Under the pieces are notes generated by a model. That model was not told where the DNA came from and did not search any database. It saw only the letters and a list, made by a program, of their open reading frames with translations. A program made the position numbers and the translations under genes. From JBGQMW01 sp963769845 (GTDB lineage Archaea > Thermoproteota > Bathyarchaeia > Bathyarchaeales > Bathycorpusculaceae), in assembly GCA_963769845.1 (NCBI GenBank), contig CAVYNL010000015.1, positions 62,001 through 126,000 on the forward strand: a DNA stretch of 64,000 nt, written 5' to 3'. Position 1 is the first letter of the stretch; the number at the start of each line of letters is the position of its first letter. Below are positions 1-9,233 of the stretch, piece after piece.

Positions 1-640
1 AATGCCTCCCGACCAATCTCTATTTCAGGAAGGAGAATTACCGATATTCCTATTCTAGCTCCATATCTGATGGTTGGCCCCTTGTCCTTTATATACGGCA
101 TGGTTCTCAAGTAAGTCGGTCTTCGCCCATTAGCTGTAACCACATTTGTTGCAATAAAGACTTTGTCTTCTATAATCATGTTACCTCCTAGACCACTTAG
201 TGAGTGAATTGCCACCTGATTTCCAATTTTGGTGTAACCTTCACACATAACTAAATTCCCAATCGTACAATTATCACCCACTTCAGTGTTTTCCCTCAAA
301 TCGTATTGTGGTTCACCCAAGAATTCTTCCCAATCTTACAAGATTCATATATCACTGCGTTTGTGCGTATAAGAGCATTCTCTCTGATAGTCGTTGGATA
401 TTCTTCGTAGATTTCTTTCTTTTTTGTAAGATTATCATAACCGATTGTTGCATTATCTTCTATCGTTACATTCTTTTCAATAATCACACCGTCTTTGATA
501 ACTACATTTCTTCCAAGATGAACTCCCTCTTCAATCGTAACATTACTCCCGATAGACGCTGTCTTGTCAATAGTGACGTTTTCGCCGATTTCCACATTCT
601 TACCTACGTCATATCTTCCTTTTTTTTCAAGTTTGGCCAT
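1..640 (-). pseudogene. Hexapeptide-repeat acyltransferase, frameshifted, 3' end outside window
   Basis: The protein is a left-handed beta-helix acyltransferase; this family transfers acetyl or acyl groups from CoA or ACP to sugar nucleotides. ATG at 640 opens 114 codons of hexapeptide repeats (IGENVTI, IGSNVTI, LGRNVVI) and stops at about 296. The same fold resumes in another frame (RENTEVGDNCTIGNL, then MIIEDKVFIATNVVT) and stays open to base 1, so about one base is missing near 297-306. It lies 42 bases downstream of a reductase gene on the same strand. Whether this is a true pseudogene or an assembly error cannot be told here. The substrate is unknown; a role in surface sugar modification is inferred from neighbours. 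Confidence 0.75.
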
Positions 641-682
641 GTGTTTTCACTTTCTAACACTCATGCGCACGCTAGGTTAAAC

Positions 683-1430
683 CTACATATTATATCCGCC
701 ATTGATATGAATTATTTGCCCTGTAATGTATGCAGCTTCGTCGGTGCACAAAAACACAATCGGACCAGACACTTCTTCCACTTCTCCAAAACGTCTCATA
801 GGAATCTCTTGCAGAACCTTTTGTCGGATTTCTTCCGACAGTCTAAGGTTCATGCCTGTCTCAATATAGCCAAAGGCGACACAGTTCACAGTTATGTTTC
901 TATTGGCAACTTCTCTTGCGACTGTTTTCGTAAAACCAAAAAGACCAGACTTTGATGCAGAGTAATTGCCTGCACCAAACAATCCAATCTGCCCGGCCAC
1001 TGATGAGATATTTACGATCCTCCCCCAACCTTTTTCTCTCATTATGGGCACTACATGTTTTGTACAGAGAAAAACTCCTGTAAGATTGGTGGAAATTACC
1101 TCTTCCCAGACATTCTTATCCATTTTCCAGACAACACTGTCTTTGTGTACACCAGCATTATTTACCAGGATGTCCACAGTCCCGAATCTCTTCCTTGTTC
1201 TTTCAACAATCTCAACAACTTCCTCCTCTTTCGAAACATCTGCTTTCACAATTTCTACTTCAGCATCATACTTCTCAACAATTTCTTCGGCAGTCTCTTT
1301 TGCGGCGTCTTCTTGGGAGCGAAAGTTTATTACAATATTTGCTCCTTCTTTTGCAAATGCTGTTGCGATTCCCTTTCCAATACCTCGTGGAACTCCCCGT
1401 TATGATACAAACCTTATCCATTAGAGACAT
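683..1430 (-). pseudogene. Short-chain dehydrogenase/reductase (FabG-like), one-base frameshift
   Basis: NAD(P)-dependent reductase of the classical SDR family, closest in look to 3-oxoacyl-ACP reductase. The catalytic part is intact: NNAG motif, Ser in NISSVAG, and the YSASK active-site Tyr/Lys pair, ending in a typical INGGYNM tail. The N-terminus (MDKVCIITG, then RGIGKGIATAFAKEG) lies in a second frame; one extra A at 1388 falls inside the TGxxxGxG cofactor-binding motif. Without repair, translation could begin only at 1249 and would lack the Rossmann glycine loop. The natural start is ATG 1430 or 1421. It sits between a coding relic upstream and an acyltransferase downstream, as in lipid or sugar modification loci. 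Confidence 0.8.
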
Positions 1431-1920
1431 TGGTCAACACCAACATACTCTTGTGACTTAGGACCATAAGTGATGGGTCTTCCTTATTAAAGCACTCATC
1501 ATAGCAGCCAGCGCATTTTGCTCCTAAAGCTGGACCCCTACCAGTTTCACGAATAACAGACTACTACTGCGGGATGTATTTTTCTCATGCTATTCTTCAT
1601 CGCTCTAACCATTTATGGAACAGATAAGTTGTTGATATTGCTTGAGATCCAATTGCATCCATGCCTTCTGAACTGGATAGTTTGTAATTTGAGTGCCAGT
1701 TTCAACGCTTCCGGCCTATCTATTCAGAACTCATCAACCCGATCGAAACCTGCTTAGTATCAGATGTGCTATAACGGGCATTGTTGGATCTACTGCCGCC
1801 AAGTAGGCTAAGTCCAACCTAACATGTTTCCACGGTCAGCTTGTTCCTTCAGGGTGAGGAAGCCTGAAGTCAAGCCACATCCTTCGGCACTATGACATAA
1901 TCCTGCTCTATTAGTCCTGT
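1414..1920 (-). pseudogene. Decayed coding relic with cysteine cluster
   Basis: No intact gene is present here, but the minus strand carries protein-like stretches in alternating frames. The last about 45 codons before 1414 read GRGPALGAKCAGCYDECFN and end in a stop that overlaps the reductase start by about 17 bases, as in an operon. Upstream pieces in neighbouring frames read SSEGMDAIGSQAISTTYLFH and MKNSMRKIHPAVVVCY, broken by stops. The CxxCxxxC spacing could bind a metal. I do not recognise the family. Multiple lesions make a real pseudogene more likely here than a single sequencing error. Confidence 0.45.
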
Positions 1921-1933
1921 TGAGATTGCATTA

Positions 1934-2865
1934 TCAGCCATTCGGTGTAAACACTGTCCTCAAGCTGCTCTGGAAGTTTCTGTCCGGGTGAAACCTATCA
2001 ATGTCCACTTTAGTCTTGGACCAATAAGTCTTGGCGATATTGATCGGTTCTGGATGAGTGGCATTAACAATGCAGGGCATCGCATGTAACGCCTTGATAT
2101 TCTAGTTTGAGCACGTTCTTCCCTTAAACTATTTCCAATCTTTATTCCACCCAATTTTTCGATCAGTCGAGGATCAAGGCTTGTCGTGCATAGAATACCT
2201 GCACCGGCGGTGGCGAGGGTTTTGATTATGTTCTTTCCAAATTTGTTGTTCCCTGCCACAACGATCTTGGATCTGAATATTTCCAATTCAGCCTCAAAGA
2301 GGATCTTCATGCATAGGTGACCAATATAATCAAAAATTTTCAAGGCATGATGCTGCTCATTTACGCCCAGAACCGGTATTCCTCTTTGCAGGCTTTCTGC
2401 TAAATCTAAGTCTTGCTCCCTGAACTCCCAAGTTTCATACATCAGTGATATAACGGCTGTCTTCTTCAAGTGAGAGATGAATTCTTTGTTAATCGGTCTA
2501 ACAAAACCAAGATTAGTTGTGATGTCAGCTTCCTCAATCAAGTCAGGCCTCAAATTGTCCAGTATATGAATACTGTCTCGTTTAATACCGAATGTTTTGG
2601 CCATTGATAGAGTGTGGTCAATTATGTCTTCAGCACTTCCATATTTTGAATCCTTGGTTACTGCGATGACCTTTTCTGCATTGGCCATGGCTGCAATCAA
2701 AGGAGTGCAAACATAGTTCCCACTCGCTGCCTCGGTTAGAACAACTAGGCCTGAGAGATCAAGGTTCAGTTTATCTATGAATTCTTGAATAAGCCGTTTG
2801 ATTCTCACGGATCTTTTCATTCTTTTTTCACTAGGCTCCGAATGGTTTTCGCGATCGTTCAGCAA
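1934..2865 (-). pseudogene. Rossmann-type NAD(P)-binding protein, frameshifted near C-terminus
   Basis: A 301-codon frame opens at TTG 2865 (MKRSVRIKRLIQEF at residue 16 is a possible later start). Residues about 30-130 hold an alpha/beta segment (GLVVLTEAASGNY, EKVIAVTKDSKYG). Residues about 200-235 look like a nucleotide-binding unit (SKIVVAGNNKFGKNIIKTLA). After GNSLREERAQT the frame becomes arginine-rich and atypical, while the adjacent frame gives IVNATHPEPINIAKTYW and ends at 1934, so about one base is missing near 2101. The fold resembles the NAD domain of hydroxyacid dehydrogenases or SAH hydrolase. The exact function is not recognised. Confidence 0.55.
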
Positions 2866-3232
2866 ACAGCAACAGTCTTCCTGAGAATTGTGTACCCATT
2901 TCAGTCTAATTGCTTTTGCCTTTCAATAAGCTACAGGTTGCGACTTCTGCAAAATCTATCGGTTTCTCTGATATTGGCGTTTGCTACGTTGCTTCGTGTG
3001 CACTTGATGCCCATGTATGGGCCGATCACCCAAACGTCGAAGTGTCACTCGCGGTTCGCAGTTCGCAATGAATTTATGTAAGTAGTACAAACATAGTCCC
3101 TCGGTCCATGCGCGCTTTCGTTGTCATCTGTCGAATACAGAAGGTAGCGCGTTAAGGTAACTTGAATGACGATTGAAAAGGTCTAAGCGACTAGTAGTAT
3201 AACTGTGTGGACAAGACAGGGGGCATAGAACA
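2866..3232 (+). other. Intergenic gap between divergent genes, no gene seen
   Basis: These 367 bases separate the decayed minus-strand set from the intact plus-strand epimerase. I see no convincing coding frame on either strand, no tRNA and no clear TATA box. A purine-rich stretch (GACAGGGGGC, about 3216) just before the epimerase start could help ribosome binding. Confidence 0.5.
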
Positions 3233-4216
3233 GTGACAATCGGAGACAGAGTGCTGGTAGCAGGTGGTGCAGGCTTCATTGGAAGCCACCTGGTTGACAG
3301 ATTGATCGACGAAAAACCGAAGAGATTGGTTGTTGTAGACAATTTCTATTTTGGCAAGGACAAAATGAGGAATCTGGCTTCTGCAAAGGCTAGATTTCCT
3401 TCGTTGAAAGTATATCATCAAGATGCGGCGAAGATGCAATCAATGAGCCCGATTTTGAGGAATGAAAACATAGATGTCATGTTTAACCTTGCTGTGCTGT
3501 GTTTGCCTCTCTCTCTCACGCGACCAAAGTGGACCTATGACATCAACTCCGCGATTTCTTCGACTCTGTGCGAGCTGCTGAGGAAGGATTGCTACAAGAC
3601 ACTGGTGCATTTCTCGTCCTCTGAGGCTTATGGAGATGCTGAACAGATTCCTATGGATGAGAATCACTCTCTTAGGCCTACGACCCCCTATGGGGCCAGC
3701 AAGATAGCCTCAGACCACCTGGTTTTGTCATACATCAGAACGTTTGGCGTCGACGCTTCCATAATAAGACCGTTCAACACATATGGTCCTAGACAGAATG
3801 AAGGATCATATGCTGGCGTAATCCCACTGACGATAAGAAGAATCCTAGACGGAGAGTCCCCTGTAATCCATGGGGACGGAATGCAGACTAGGGACCTCAC
3901 TTACGTAACCGACACAGCTGATGCAGCGGTCAGAATCTACCGTGCAAAATCAACCCGCGGCAAGGTAGTCAACATTGCGAGCAGCAGGGAAATCACTATT
4001 AATGATCTTGTGGCAAAGATTGTAGAGCTGATGGATTATCGAAAGCCGATCATACACGATGCTCCGAGGCCTGGCGATGTCCGCAGATTTATCGGAGACA
4101 ATTCTCTAGCCAAAAAACTTCTCAATTATAAGCCGAAAGTTGATTTCGATGAAGGCTTGAGGCTTACCATAGACTGGTACCGAAGCCTGTATGCCTCTCG
4201 GCACAAATCCAAATAA
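3233..4216 (+). CDS. NAD-dependent nucleotide-sugar epimerase/dehydratase
   Basis: Extended short-chain dehydrogenase that converts an NDP-sugar (4-epimerase or dehydratase type) in the cytoplasm. The N-terminal GGAGFIGSHL motif binds NAD, DNFYFGKD follows beta 2, the catalytic Tyr and Lys are in YGASK (about residue 158), and RPFNTYGPRQ plus GDGMQTRDLTYV are the usual substrate-binding segments. At 327 residues it is full length. Start is GTG 3233. It is followed after 54 bases by an aminotransferase on the same strand, which suggests joint synthesis of an amino sugar for a surface glycan. The exact substrate cannot be read from the sequence. Confidence 0.88.
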   Translation: MTIGDRVLVAGGAGFIGSHLVDRLIDEKPKRLVVVDNFYFGKDKMRNLASAKARFPSLKVYHQDAAKMQSMSPILRNENIDVMFNLAVLCLPLSLTRPKWTYDINSAISSTLCELLRKDCYKTLVHFSSSEAYGDAEQIPMDENHSLRPTTPYGASKIASDHLVLSYIRTFGVDASIIRPFNTYGPRQNEGSYAGVIPLTIRRILDGESPVIHGDGMQTRDLTYVTDTADAAVRIYRAKSTRGKVVNIASSREITINDLVAKIVELMDYRKPIIHDAPRPGDVRRFIGDNSLAKKLLNYKPKVDFDEGLRLTIDWYRSLYASRHKSK

Positions 4217-4270
4217 TCAAAAAAGGGCGCACACATCTAAGCTTATTCGTGAAAGATGTGAGGTTCGAAA

Positions 4271-5383
4271 ATGAAGAGGAAGAAAATAAAGCTTATAGAA
4301 CCCGTAGTTGGGAAAGAAGAGATCAGGAATGTCAGTAAAGTTCTGCGTTCAGGCTGGCTGACTGAAGGGCCAAGGACAGAGGAGTTGGAAGAAAGAATAA
4401 AGCAATATGTTGGTGTGGACTATGCTGTCGCGGCTACATCCTGCACCACGGCTATCGAATTGGCTCTGAGGGCTTTAGAAATCGGGCCAGGAGACGAGGT
4501 GATCGTTCCTGACTTCACGCATCCAGCTACTGGCAACATGGTCCGATGGGTTGGTGCCACGCCTGTCTTGGTCGATGTAGACCCGTTTTCATACAATATC
4601 GATTTCAAGGAAATAGAGAAGGCAATCACAAAGAAGACGCGCTGCATACTGCCTGTTTCTTGGGGTGGAAACCCACTAGACATCAGACCATTGGATGAAA
4701 TGAAAGAGAAACATGATTTGTCCATCGTAGAGGATGCTGCTTGTAGCTTAGGCGCAGAGTACGGCGGAAAGAAAACAGGAAAGATGGCAGACATTACATG
4801 CTTGAGCTTTCATCCGAGGAAAATAATAACAACAGGGGAAGGAGGTATGGCTATCACGGATGACCCGACGTATGAAGGAAGAATTAGACACCTAAAGAAG
4901 TTTGGCATGGAAATCAAAGATGGGGGAATCACATTTACTGGAAACGGAACCAATTATAAGTTGAGTGACGTTTTGGCGGCTATCGGAATAGCACAAATGG
5001 ACAAGATTGACCTGATCATCAAGAGACGAATTGAACTGGCCAAGCACTATACTGACCTGCTTACGAGTGTAGACTCAGTCAGAACGCCCGAAAAGAAAAA
5101 AAATGCAAAACATACCTATCAGACATATGCTGTCTACATTGAAAAAGATGGTATAAGAGACAAAATAATCGAAGATCTTCGGGAGAAGAACATTGAGACT
5201 CAGATCGGAACATATTCACTGCACCTTCAACCCAGCTATAAGAGAGCAAAAAAAACCGGAAAACTGGAAGAAGCAGAAAAACTGTACAGAAATCTGCTGG
5301 CTTTGCCCATGTGCCATTCGATGACGAAAACGGACCAGGAATATGTGGTGTCAGAGCTCAAAAAGAGTATCTGCAAACATTAA
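4271..5383 (+). CDS. DegT/DnrJ/EryC1/StrS-family PLP aminotransferase
   Basis: Sugar aminotransferase of the DegT family, which transfers an amino group to a keto-sugar nucleotide with pyridoxal phosphate. Visible features are the N-terminal GSGWLTEG-like segment (RSGWLTEGP), VEDAACSLGAEY (the PLP-contacting Asp region, about residue 155), and SFHPRKIITTGEGG, which carries the Schiff-base lysine (about residue 185). At 370 residues it is complete. Start ATG 4271 follows a GTGAGG purine stretch. It forms a pair with the epimerase upstream. The product is probably an aminated surface sugar; donor and substrate are unknown. Confidence 0.9.
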   Translation: MKRKKIKLIEPVVGKEEIRNVSKVLRSGWLTEGPRTEELEERIKQYVGVDYAVAATSCTTAIELALRALEIGPGDEVIVPDFTHPATGNMVRWVGATPVLVDVDPFSYNIDFKEIEKAITKKTRCILPVSWGGNPLDIRPLDEMKEKHDLSIVEDAACSLGAEYGGKKTGKMADITCLSFHPRKIITTGEGGMAITDDPTYEGRIRHLKKFGMEIKDGGITFTGNGTNYKLSDVLAAIGIAQMDKIDLIIKRRIELAKHYTDLLTSVDSVRTPEKKKNAKHTYQTYAVYIEKDGIRDKIIEDLREKNIETQIGTYSLHLQPSYKRAKKTGKLEEAEKLYRNLLALPMCHSMTKTDQEYVVSELKKSICKH

Positions 5384-5578
5384 ATGACCGTACAGATGAT
5401 TTCAACACTTCTGAGCAAGTTCAGCGCGTGCGACCAACGCGCGCGTGATGAATGAGTCAGCACGAGGGCCTCTGGCACGCATGGCCTTCGTCACGCTATA
5501 AGCATCCGGGGCCAAGCTGAAAGCATTGAGAAGGCACGTGTAATGTTGCCTCCACACCGAAAGAAAGCGTTTTATTAT

Positions 5579-5776
5579 TTAAGAGTTTTCTGCGGGCTCT
5601 TCTGTCTTGGCTCTTAGTTGGAGCCACTTAGCGAAGATAACGATCCTCCAGAACAGTTGGATGTCCTCTGACCTTTTCTTTGCCAATATGCGGGCGCAAA
5701 GCTCTTGGAATCCTTCCAGCTCAACATAGTCGTCTGCTGCTTTGACCGTTTCAGCGCACCAGTCCATCTTTTCCAT
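5579..5776 (-). pseudogene. C-terminal tail of the asparagine synthetase-like gene, out of frame
   Basis: This 65-codon frame (ATG 5776, or GTG 5794 overlapping the gene upstream) ends in IQLFWRIVIFAKWLQ, which matches the usual C-terminal FWR...W signature of AsnB proteins. The gene upstream stops at WAKG just where the family normally continues. Adding one A to the AAAA run at about 5784-5787 would join the two as EEEWAKRLIMEKMDW. So this is most likely the severed tail of AsnB rather than an independent small protein. A sequencing error in the homopolymer is equally possible. Confidence 0.7.
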
Positions 5777-5778
5777 GA

Positions 5779-7530
5779 TTAACCTTTTGCCCACTCTTCC
5801 TCAGGAGCTGGAAAGCCGAGCTTACTGCGCCTGAGTCTCACTTTTTCGGGCAGGGTTCCCTTCATTGCCTCTCTTAACAGGTACTTGGTCCACCCGTTCC
5901 GTATCTTCACGCTCATCGGCAGGCTGAACAGGTACTCGATCAACGGGTGGAAAAGGAACGGAACTCTGCTCTCTATCGAGAAGACCATACTGTTAGTGTC
6001 TTCGTATTTCAAGAGTTCGATGATCGAGCCTGCCAACAAGTCATACCGTAAATGCTCTGCTAGATTGTTCACGGGGTATTCAGCAGGCATATCAGGCGGC
6101 ACGTTCGTTCTTATAACTTTCTGGAAGGCGCTCTTGCTTATGCCTGACCTTCTGCGGATGTACTTTGTGAAGTATGGCCGCGTCAGGTCTGTTGTTGAAA
6201 TGAATTCTCTTACGGCTTTGAGGTACTTGTGTGCCCGTGCGAGGTCAAACAGGTAATCAAGCAGGTATTTCTGGTAGCCGGCGAGGCACTCGTCTCCGCC
6301 TTGACCGTCGAGGAGCACTTTTATGCCGTTCTCTTTCGCCAGTTTGATCACTCTGTACTGCATGTAGACGCTGGGGCCTTGGAACGGTTCATCGTGCAGT
6401 GACACGACCTTGTCGAAGTCGTCGAAGAATTCTTCAAACGTAGGCGTAACATAGAATGGTTCAACGCCGCTGTGCCTGACAGTTTCTTCGATGTAGGGCA
6501 ACTCGGAGATTCTCTGCTCTTGAGGCGCTGAGGAGAAAGTCTTCAGCTTCTTGACGCCTTCCAGGCCTTTTTCCCGCAGTTCAGACTTGTCCAGCAGCTT
6601 CTGTGCTGTGCACACGATGCTTGAGGAGTCCAAACCTCCGCTGAGGCATGTTCCAACGGGCACGTCTGACCTCATGTGGAAGCGTATCGACTTTTCGAAA
6701 AGGTCATAGAAGTTTCTTGTTGCCTCTTCTGGGTCTGTGTTTCTGTATGACGTGTCGATTTTTGAGAGTTCCCAGTATCTTTGAACGTTCAGTTTTTTCG
6801 TGCTAAAGTCTAGTTCTAGAAAGTGTGAGGCCATGACTTGGTGTATTCCTTCATAGAAGGTCTCATTTGCTTTGTAGGGGTTGGACCACAGGAACTCGGC
6901 GACTCTGTTCTGGTTTGTTTCAGACTCTGTGAGTGTTCTTATGGCCTTGATTTCTGAGGCGAACACAAGCTGGGCTCCGTCAAAATGGTAGTACAGCGGT
7001 TTTATTCCGAACCTGTCGCGGGCTAGGACGATCAGTTTTCTTTTCTGGTCCCATAGGGCGAAGCCCCACATTCCGACCATTTTCGACAAGAGGGCACTGA
7101 TTCCCCATTCTTCGTAGCCGTGAACGATTGTTTCTGTGTCGCTGTCGCCGGCGAACGTGTGGCCCGCTTTGACAAGTTCATCCTTAAGTTCCCTATAATT
7201 GTAAACTTCGCCGTTGAAAACAACCCACACGGTGCGGTCTTCATTTGATATTGGCTGATGCCCTTTAGATGAGAGGTCGATGATCGAGAGTCTCCTATTC
7301 CCGATCACAAGGTTTGCCTTTATTTTGCTCGGTGAACGCAGGTCGACAAGATGCAGCTCCTTTGGCGTGTCGGGGCCCCCTCTCTCCTCATACTTACCGT
7401 TGGATGTTTCCAGCAGGACTGAGCCTTCGTCGTCAGGTCCTCTGTGTCGCATGATCGTAAGGGCTTTCATGAACGCGGTTGTGTCTACATTTTTGCTATC
7501 GAGTTTGGCGATACCAGCTATGCCGCACAT
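5779..7530 (-). CDS. asnB: Asparagine synthetase (glutamine-hydrolysing)-like protein
   Basis: Two-domain amidotransferase: an N-terminal class II glutaminase (MCGIAGIAKL with nucleophile Cys2, RHRGPDDEG, NRRLSIIDLS, FNGEVYNY, DSDTETI) and a C-terminal ATP-pyrophosphatase domain (SGGLDSSSIVC at about residue 290, LLDGQGGDE at about 420). In polysaccharide loci such proteins often amidate uronic acids or other glycan acids rather than make free asparagine. The 583-codon frame ends at WAKG, short of the family's end; the missing tail lies in the next frame downstream, apparently through loss of one A in a homopolymer. It is divergent from the acyltransferase at 7664. Confidence 0.9.
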   Translation of the reverse strand: MCGIAGIAKLDSKNVDTTAFMKALTIMRHRGPDDEGSVLLETSNGKYEERGGPDTPKELHLVDLRSPSKIKANLVIGNRRLSIIDLSSKGHQPISNEDRTVWVVFNGEVYNYRELKDELVKAGHTFAGDSDTETIVHGYEEWGISALLSKMVGMWGFALWDQKRKLIVLARDRFGIKPLYYHFDGAQLVFASEIKAIRTLTESETNQNRVAEFLWSNPYKANETFYEGIHQVMASHFLELDFSTKKLNVQRYWELSKIDTSYRNTDPEEATRNFYDLFEKSIRFHMRSDVPVGTCLSGGLDSSSIVCTAQKLLDKSELREKGLEGVKKLKTFSSAPQEQRISELPYIEETVRHSGVEPFYVTPTFEEFFDDFDKVVSLHDEPFQGPSVYMQYRVIKLAKENGIKVLLDGQGGDECLAGYQKYLLDYLFDLARAHKYLKAVREFISTTDLTRPYFTKYIRRRSGISKSAFQKVIRTNVPPDMPAEYPVNNLAEHLRYDLLAGSIIELLKYEDTNSMVFSIESRVPFLFHPLIEYLFSLPMSVKIRNGWTKYLLREAMKGTLPEKVRLRRSKLGFPAPEEEWAKG

Positions 7531-7626
7531 TGGTTTTCCTCGTCTCTTTTGAGAGGATGGAATTGGCTGAAAACTCTAATTAACCTATTCCTTGAACCGG
7601 AGTCCGTGCAAAAATCTCTTGCCAAA

Positions 7627-7638
7627 CTATTTAAATTT
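7627..7638 (+). promoter_or_regulatory. TATA box of the acyltransferase/DUF354 operon
   Basis: CTATTTAAATTT lies about 30 bases before GTG 7664. With archaeal spacing, transcription would begin within a few bases of the start codon, giving a leaderless or nearly leaderless transcript. Confidence 0.55.
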
Positions 7639-7663
7639 CTCGTGTCTAACGTAAGGGCGGGAC

Positions 7664-8182
7664 GTGGGAACGTTGGAGCCTAAGATGGGCAAGGGCGTCG
7701 TGGTTGGTAAGGATGTTCATTTCGGCGGGGACGTCACTGTCTGGAACTATGTTGTGATCGGCGACGGCACGCGCATCGGCGAGGGCACAGTCATTGGAAG
7801 TTTCTGCGACATCGGCAAAAACGTGGTCATAGGAAAGAACTGCAGCATTCAGGCGCATGCAACGATTTCTAACGGCTGTAAAGTCGGTGATGACGTATTT
7901 ATCGCTCCCAACAGCAGTCTTCTCAACGACCGATATCCTAAAAGCAGCCTGTTGACGCCTCCGCAGATTGAGGACAACGTGGTCATCGGCGGTGGTGTGA
8001 TAATACTTCCAGGGGTTACGATTGGCAAGAAGGCGGTTGTTGCCGCTGGCAGCGTCGTTACGAAGGATGTTCCCGCACGGGAAGTTGTTCTAGGAGTCCC
8101 GGCAAAGAGGGCGATGAGCCTGAATGAGTACGAGGCTAAACGTGAAAGGTATGTTGCGCAGAGGCGTTCGGTGAAAAAATGA
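7664..8182 (+). CDS. Hexapeptide-repeat acetyltransferase (sugar O/N-acyltransferase)
   Basis: Left-handed beta-helix acyltransferase of 172 residues. The repeats run through most of the chain (VGKDVHFGGDV, IGDGTRIGEGTVIG, IGKNVVIGKNCSI, VGDDVFIAPNS) and the C-terminal IGGGVIILPGVTIG and VLGVPAKR segments are typical of WbbJ/WlbB-type acetyltransferases acting on NDP-amino sugars. GTG 7664 is taken as start because it sits just after the predicted transcription start; ATG 7685 is an alternative. The stop overlaps the next gene's ATG by four bases, so the two are translationally coupled. It fits the upstream epimerase and aminotransferase as the acylation step of a surface amino sugar. Confidence 0.85.
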   Translation: MGTLEPKMGKGVVVGKDVHFGGDVTVWNYVVIGDGTRIGEGTVIGSFCDIGKNVVIGKNCSIQAHATISNGCKVGDDVFIAPNSSLLNDRYPKSSLLTPPQIEDNVVIGGGVIILPGVTIGKKAVVAAGSVVTKDVPAREVVLGVPAKRAMSLNEYEAKRERYVAQRRSVKK

Positions 8183-9165
8183 GAGTATGGTACGACGCCT
8201 GCACTGGCAAGCACATGCGTTACGGCAGTGCTTTGGCTAGGCGGCTTAGAAGCCGCGGTTATGATGTCGTGCTGACGACGAGGGAGCATCCTGACACTCT
8301 TGGCGTGGCTGACGTGGTGGGTGAGAAGCCTGTTGTTGTGGGCAAGTATGACCCAGCATCACTTTTTTCAAGGTTGGAAGCGAGTGCGGGCCGTATGCTC
8401 GGTTTTTCGAAGCTCTTCAGGGAAAGGCTGCCTGACATGGCGGTTGCGCACCAGTCTGTCGAACTGTGCAGAACAGCCTTCGGGCTCGGTGTTCCGATTA
8501 CTCTTACGGCCGACACTCCCCATGCTGTGGCCGTGAACAAGCTGACGGTACCGTTAGCGAATACATTGGTCATTTCGGAAGCAATTCCTAAACATTTCTT
8601 CCGAAGATACGGTGCGTCCAAAATCGTTCGGTTCGACGGCGTGGACGAGGTTGCGTGGATCAAAGGGTTCAAGCCGATGAAAGGCTTCGATTTCAAGCGG
8701 CCGCTGATTGTGGTCAGACAGATGGAGACTCGGGCTTCGTATGCGTTGGGCAAGGAAGATGTCACGCTGAGGTTGGCTGAGAAGCTTTCCAGGTTCGGAA
8801 GCGTTCTGTTCTTGTCCAGATACGCGAAATCGGAGAAGAAGGGTCTCATCGTAGTAAAGGGATTTGTGGATTCTGCCAGTGCTGTTGCACACGCGGACCT
8901 TGTTGTAAGCATAGGCGGAACCATTTCCCGGGAAGCTGCGTTGCAGGGCGTTCCCAGCATCGCGGTTTCTGAGATAAGCCGTACTTACGTGAACAGATTC
9001 TTAGCGCGGAAAGGCTTTCCACTGTTTCTCGTTGACTCGTCCAAGGCATTAGAATGTGCGAAGAAGTATTTGGGCAAGAGATTTGATGTGGCGGACAAGC
9101 TGGAGCAGTTGACGAACCCCGTTGATGTCTTGGAGAAGGTCATAACTGGCGAGGACGTTGCCTAG
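8179..9165 (+). CDS. DUF354 family glycosyltransferase-like protein
   Basis: The 328 residues show the DUF354 pattern, a GT-B-like fold related to UDP-GlcNAc 2-epimerase and MurG: an N-terminal MRVWYDACTGKHMRYG segment, a central DFKRPLIVVRQMETRAS region, and a C-terminal ADLVVSIGGTISREAALQG segment that resembles the donor-nucleotide site. Members occur in archaeal surface-polysaccharide and N-glycan loci. The ATG lies inside the stop of the acyltransferase (ATGA overlap), so both are expressed together. No transmembrane segment is seen. Activity is inferred from fold and context only. Confidence 0.8.
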   Translation: MRVWYDACTGKHMRYGSALARRLRSRGYDVVLTTREHPDTLGVADVVGEKPVVVGKYDPASLFSRLEASAGRMLGFSKLFRERLPDMAVAHQSVELCRTAFGLGVPITLTADTPHAVAVNKLTVPLANTLVISEAIPKHFFRRYGASKIVRFDGVDEVAWIKGFKPMKGFDFKRPLIVVRQMETRASYALGKEDVTLRLAEKLSRFGSVLFLSRYAKSEKKGLIVVKGFVDSASAVAHADLVVSIGGTISREAALQGVPSIAVSEISRTYVNRFLARKGFPLFLVDSSKALECAKKYLGKRFDVADKLEQLTNPVDVLEKVITGEDVA

Positions 9166-9233
9166 AATTCAGGTAGGCTGTGTTATGAGACAAAATGTTA
9201 AAAACAGTCAAGCTGTTTTCTAATGCTCTTGTG

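Noticed and set aside
1..7530. Programmed frameshifting shared by the four broken genes
   Set aside because: The break sites have no common slippery sequence, lie at different points in each gene and differ in sign; decay or read error explains them better.
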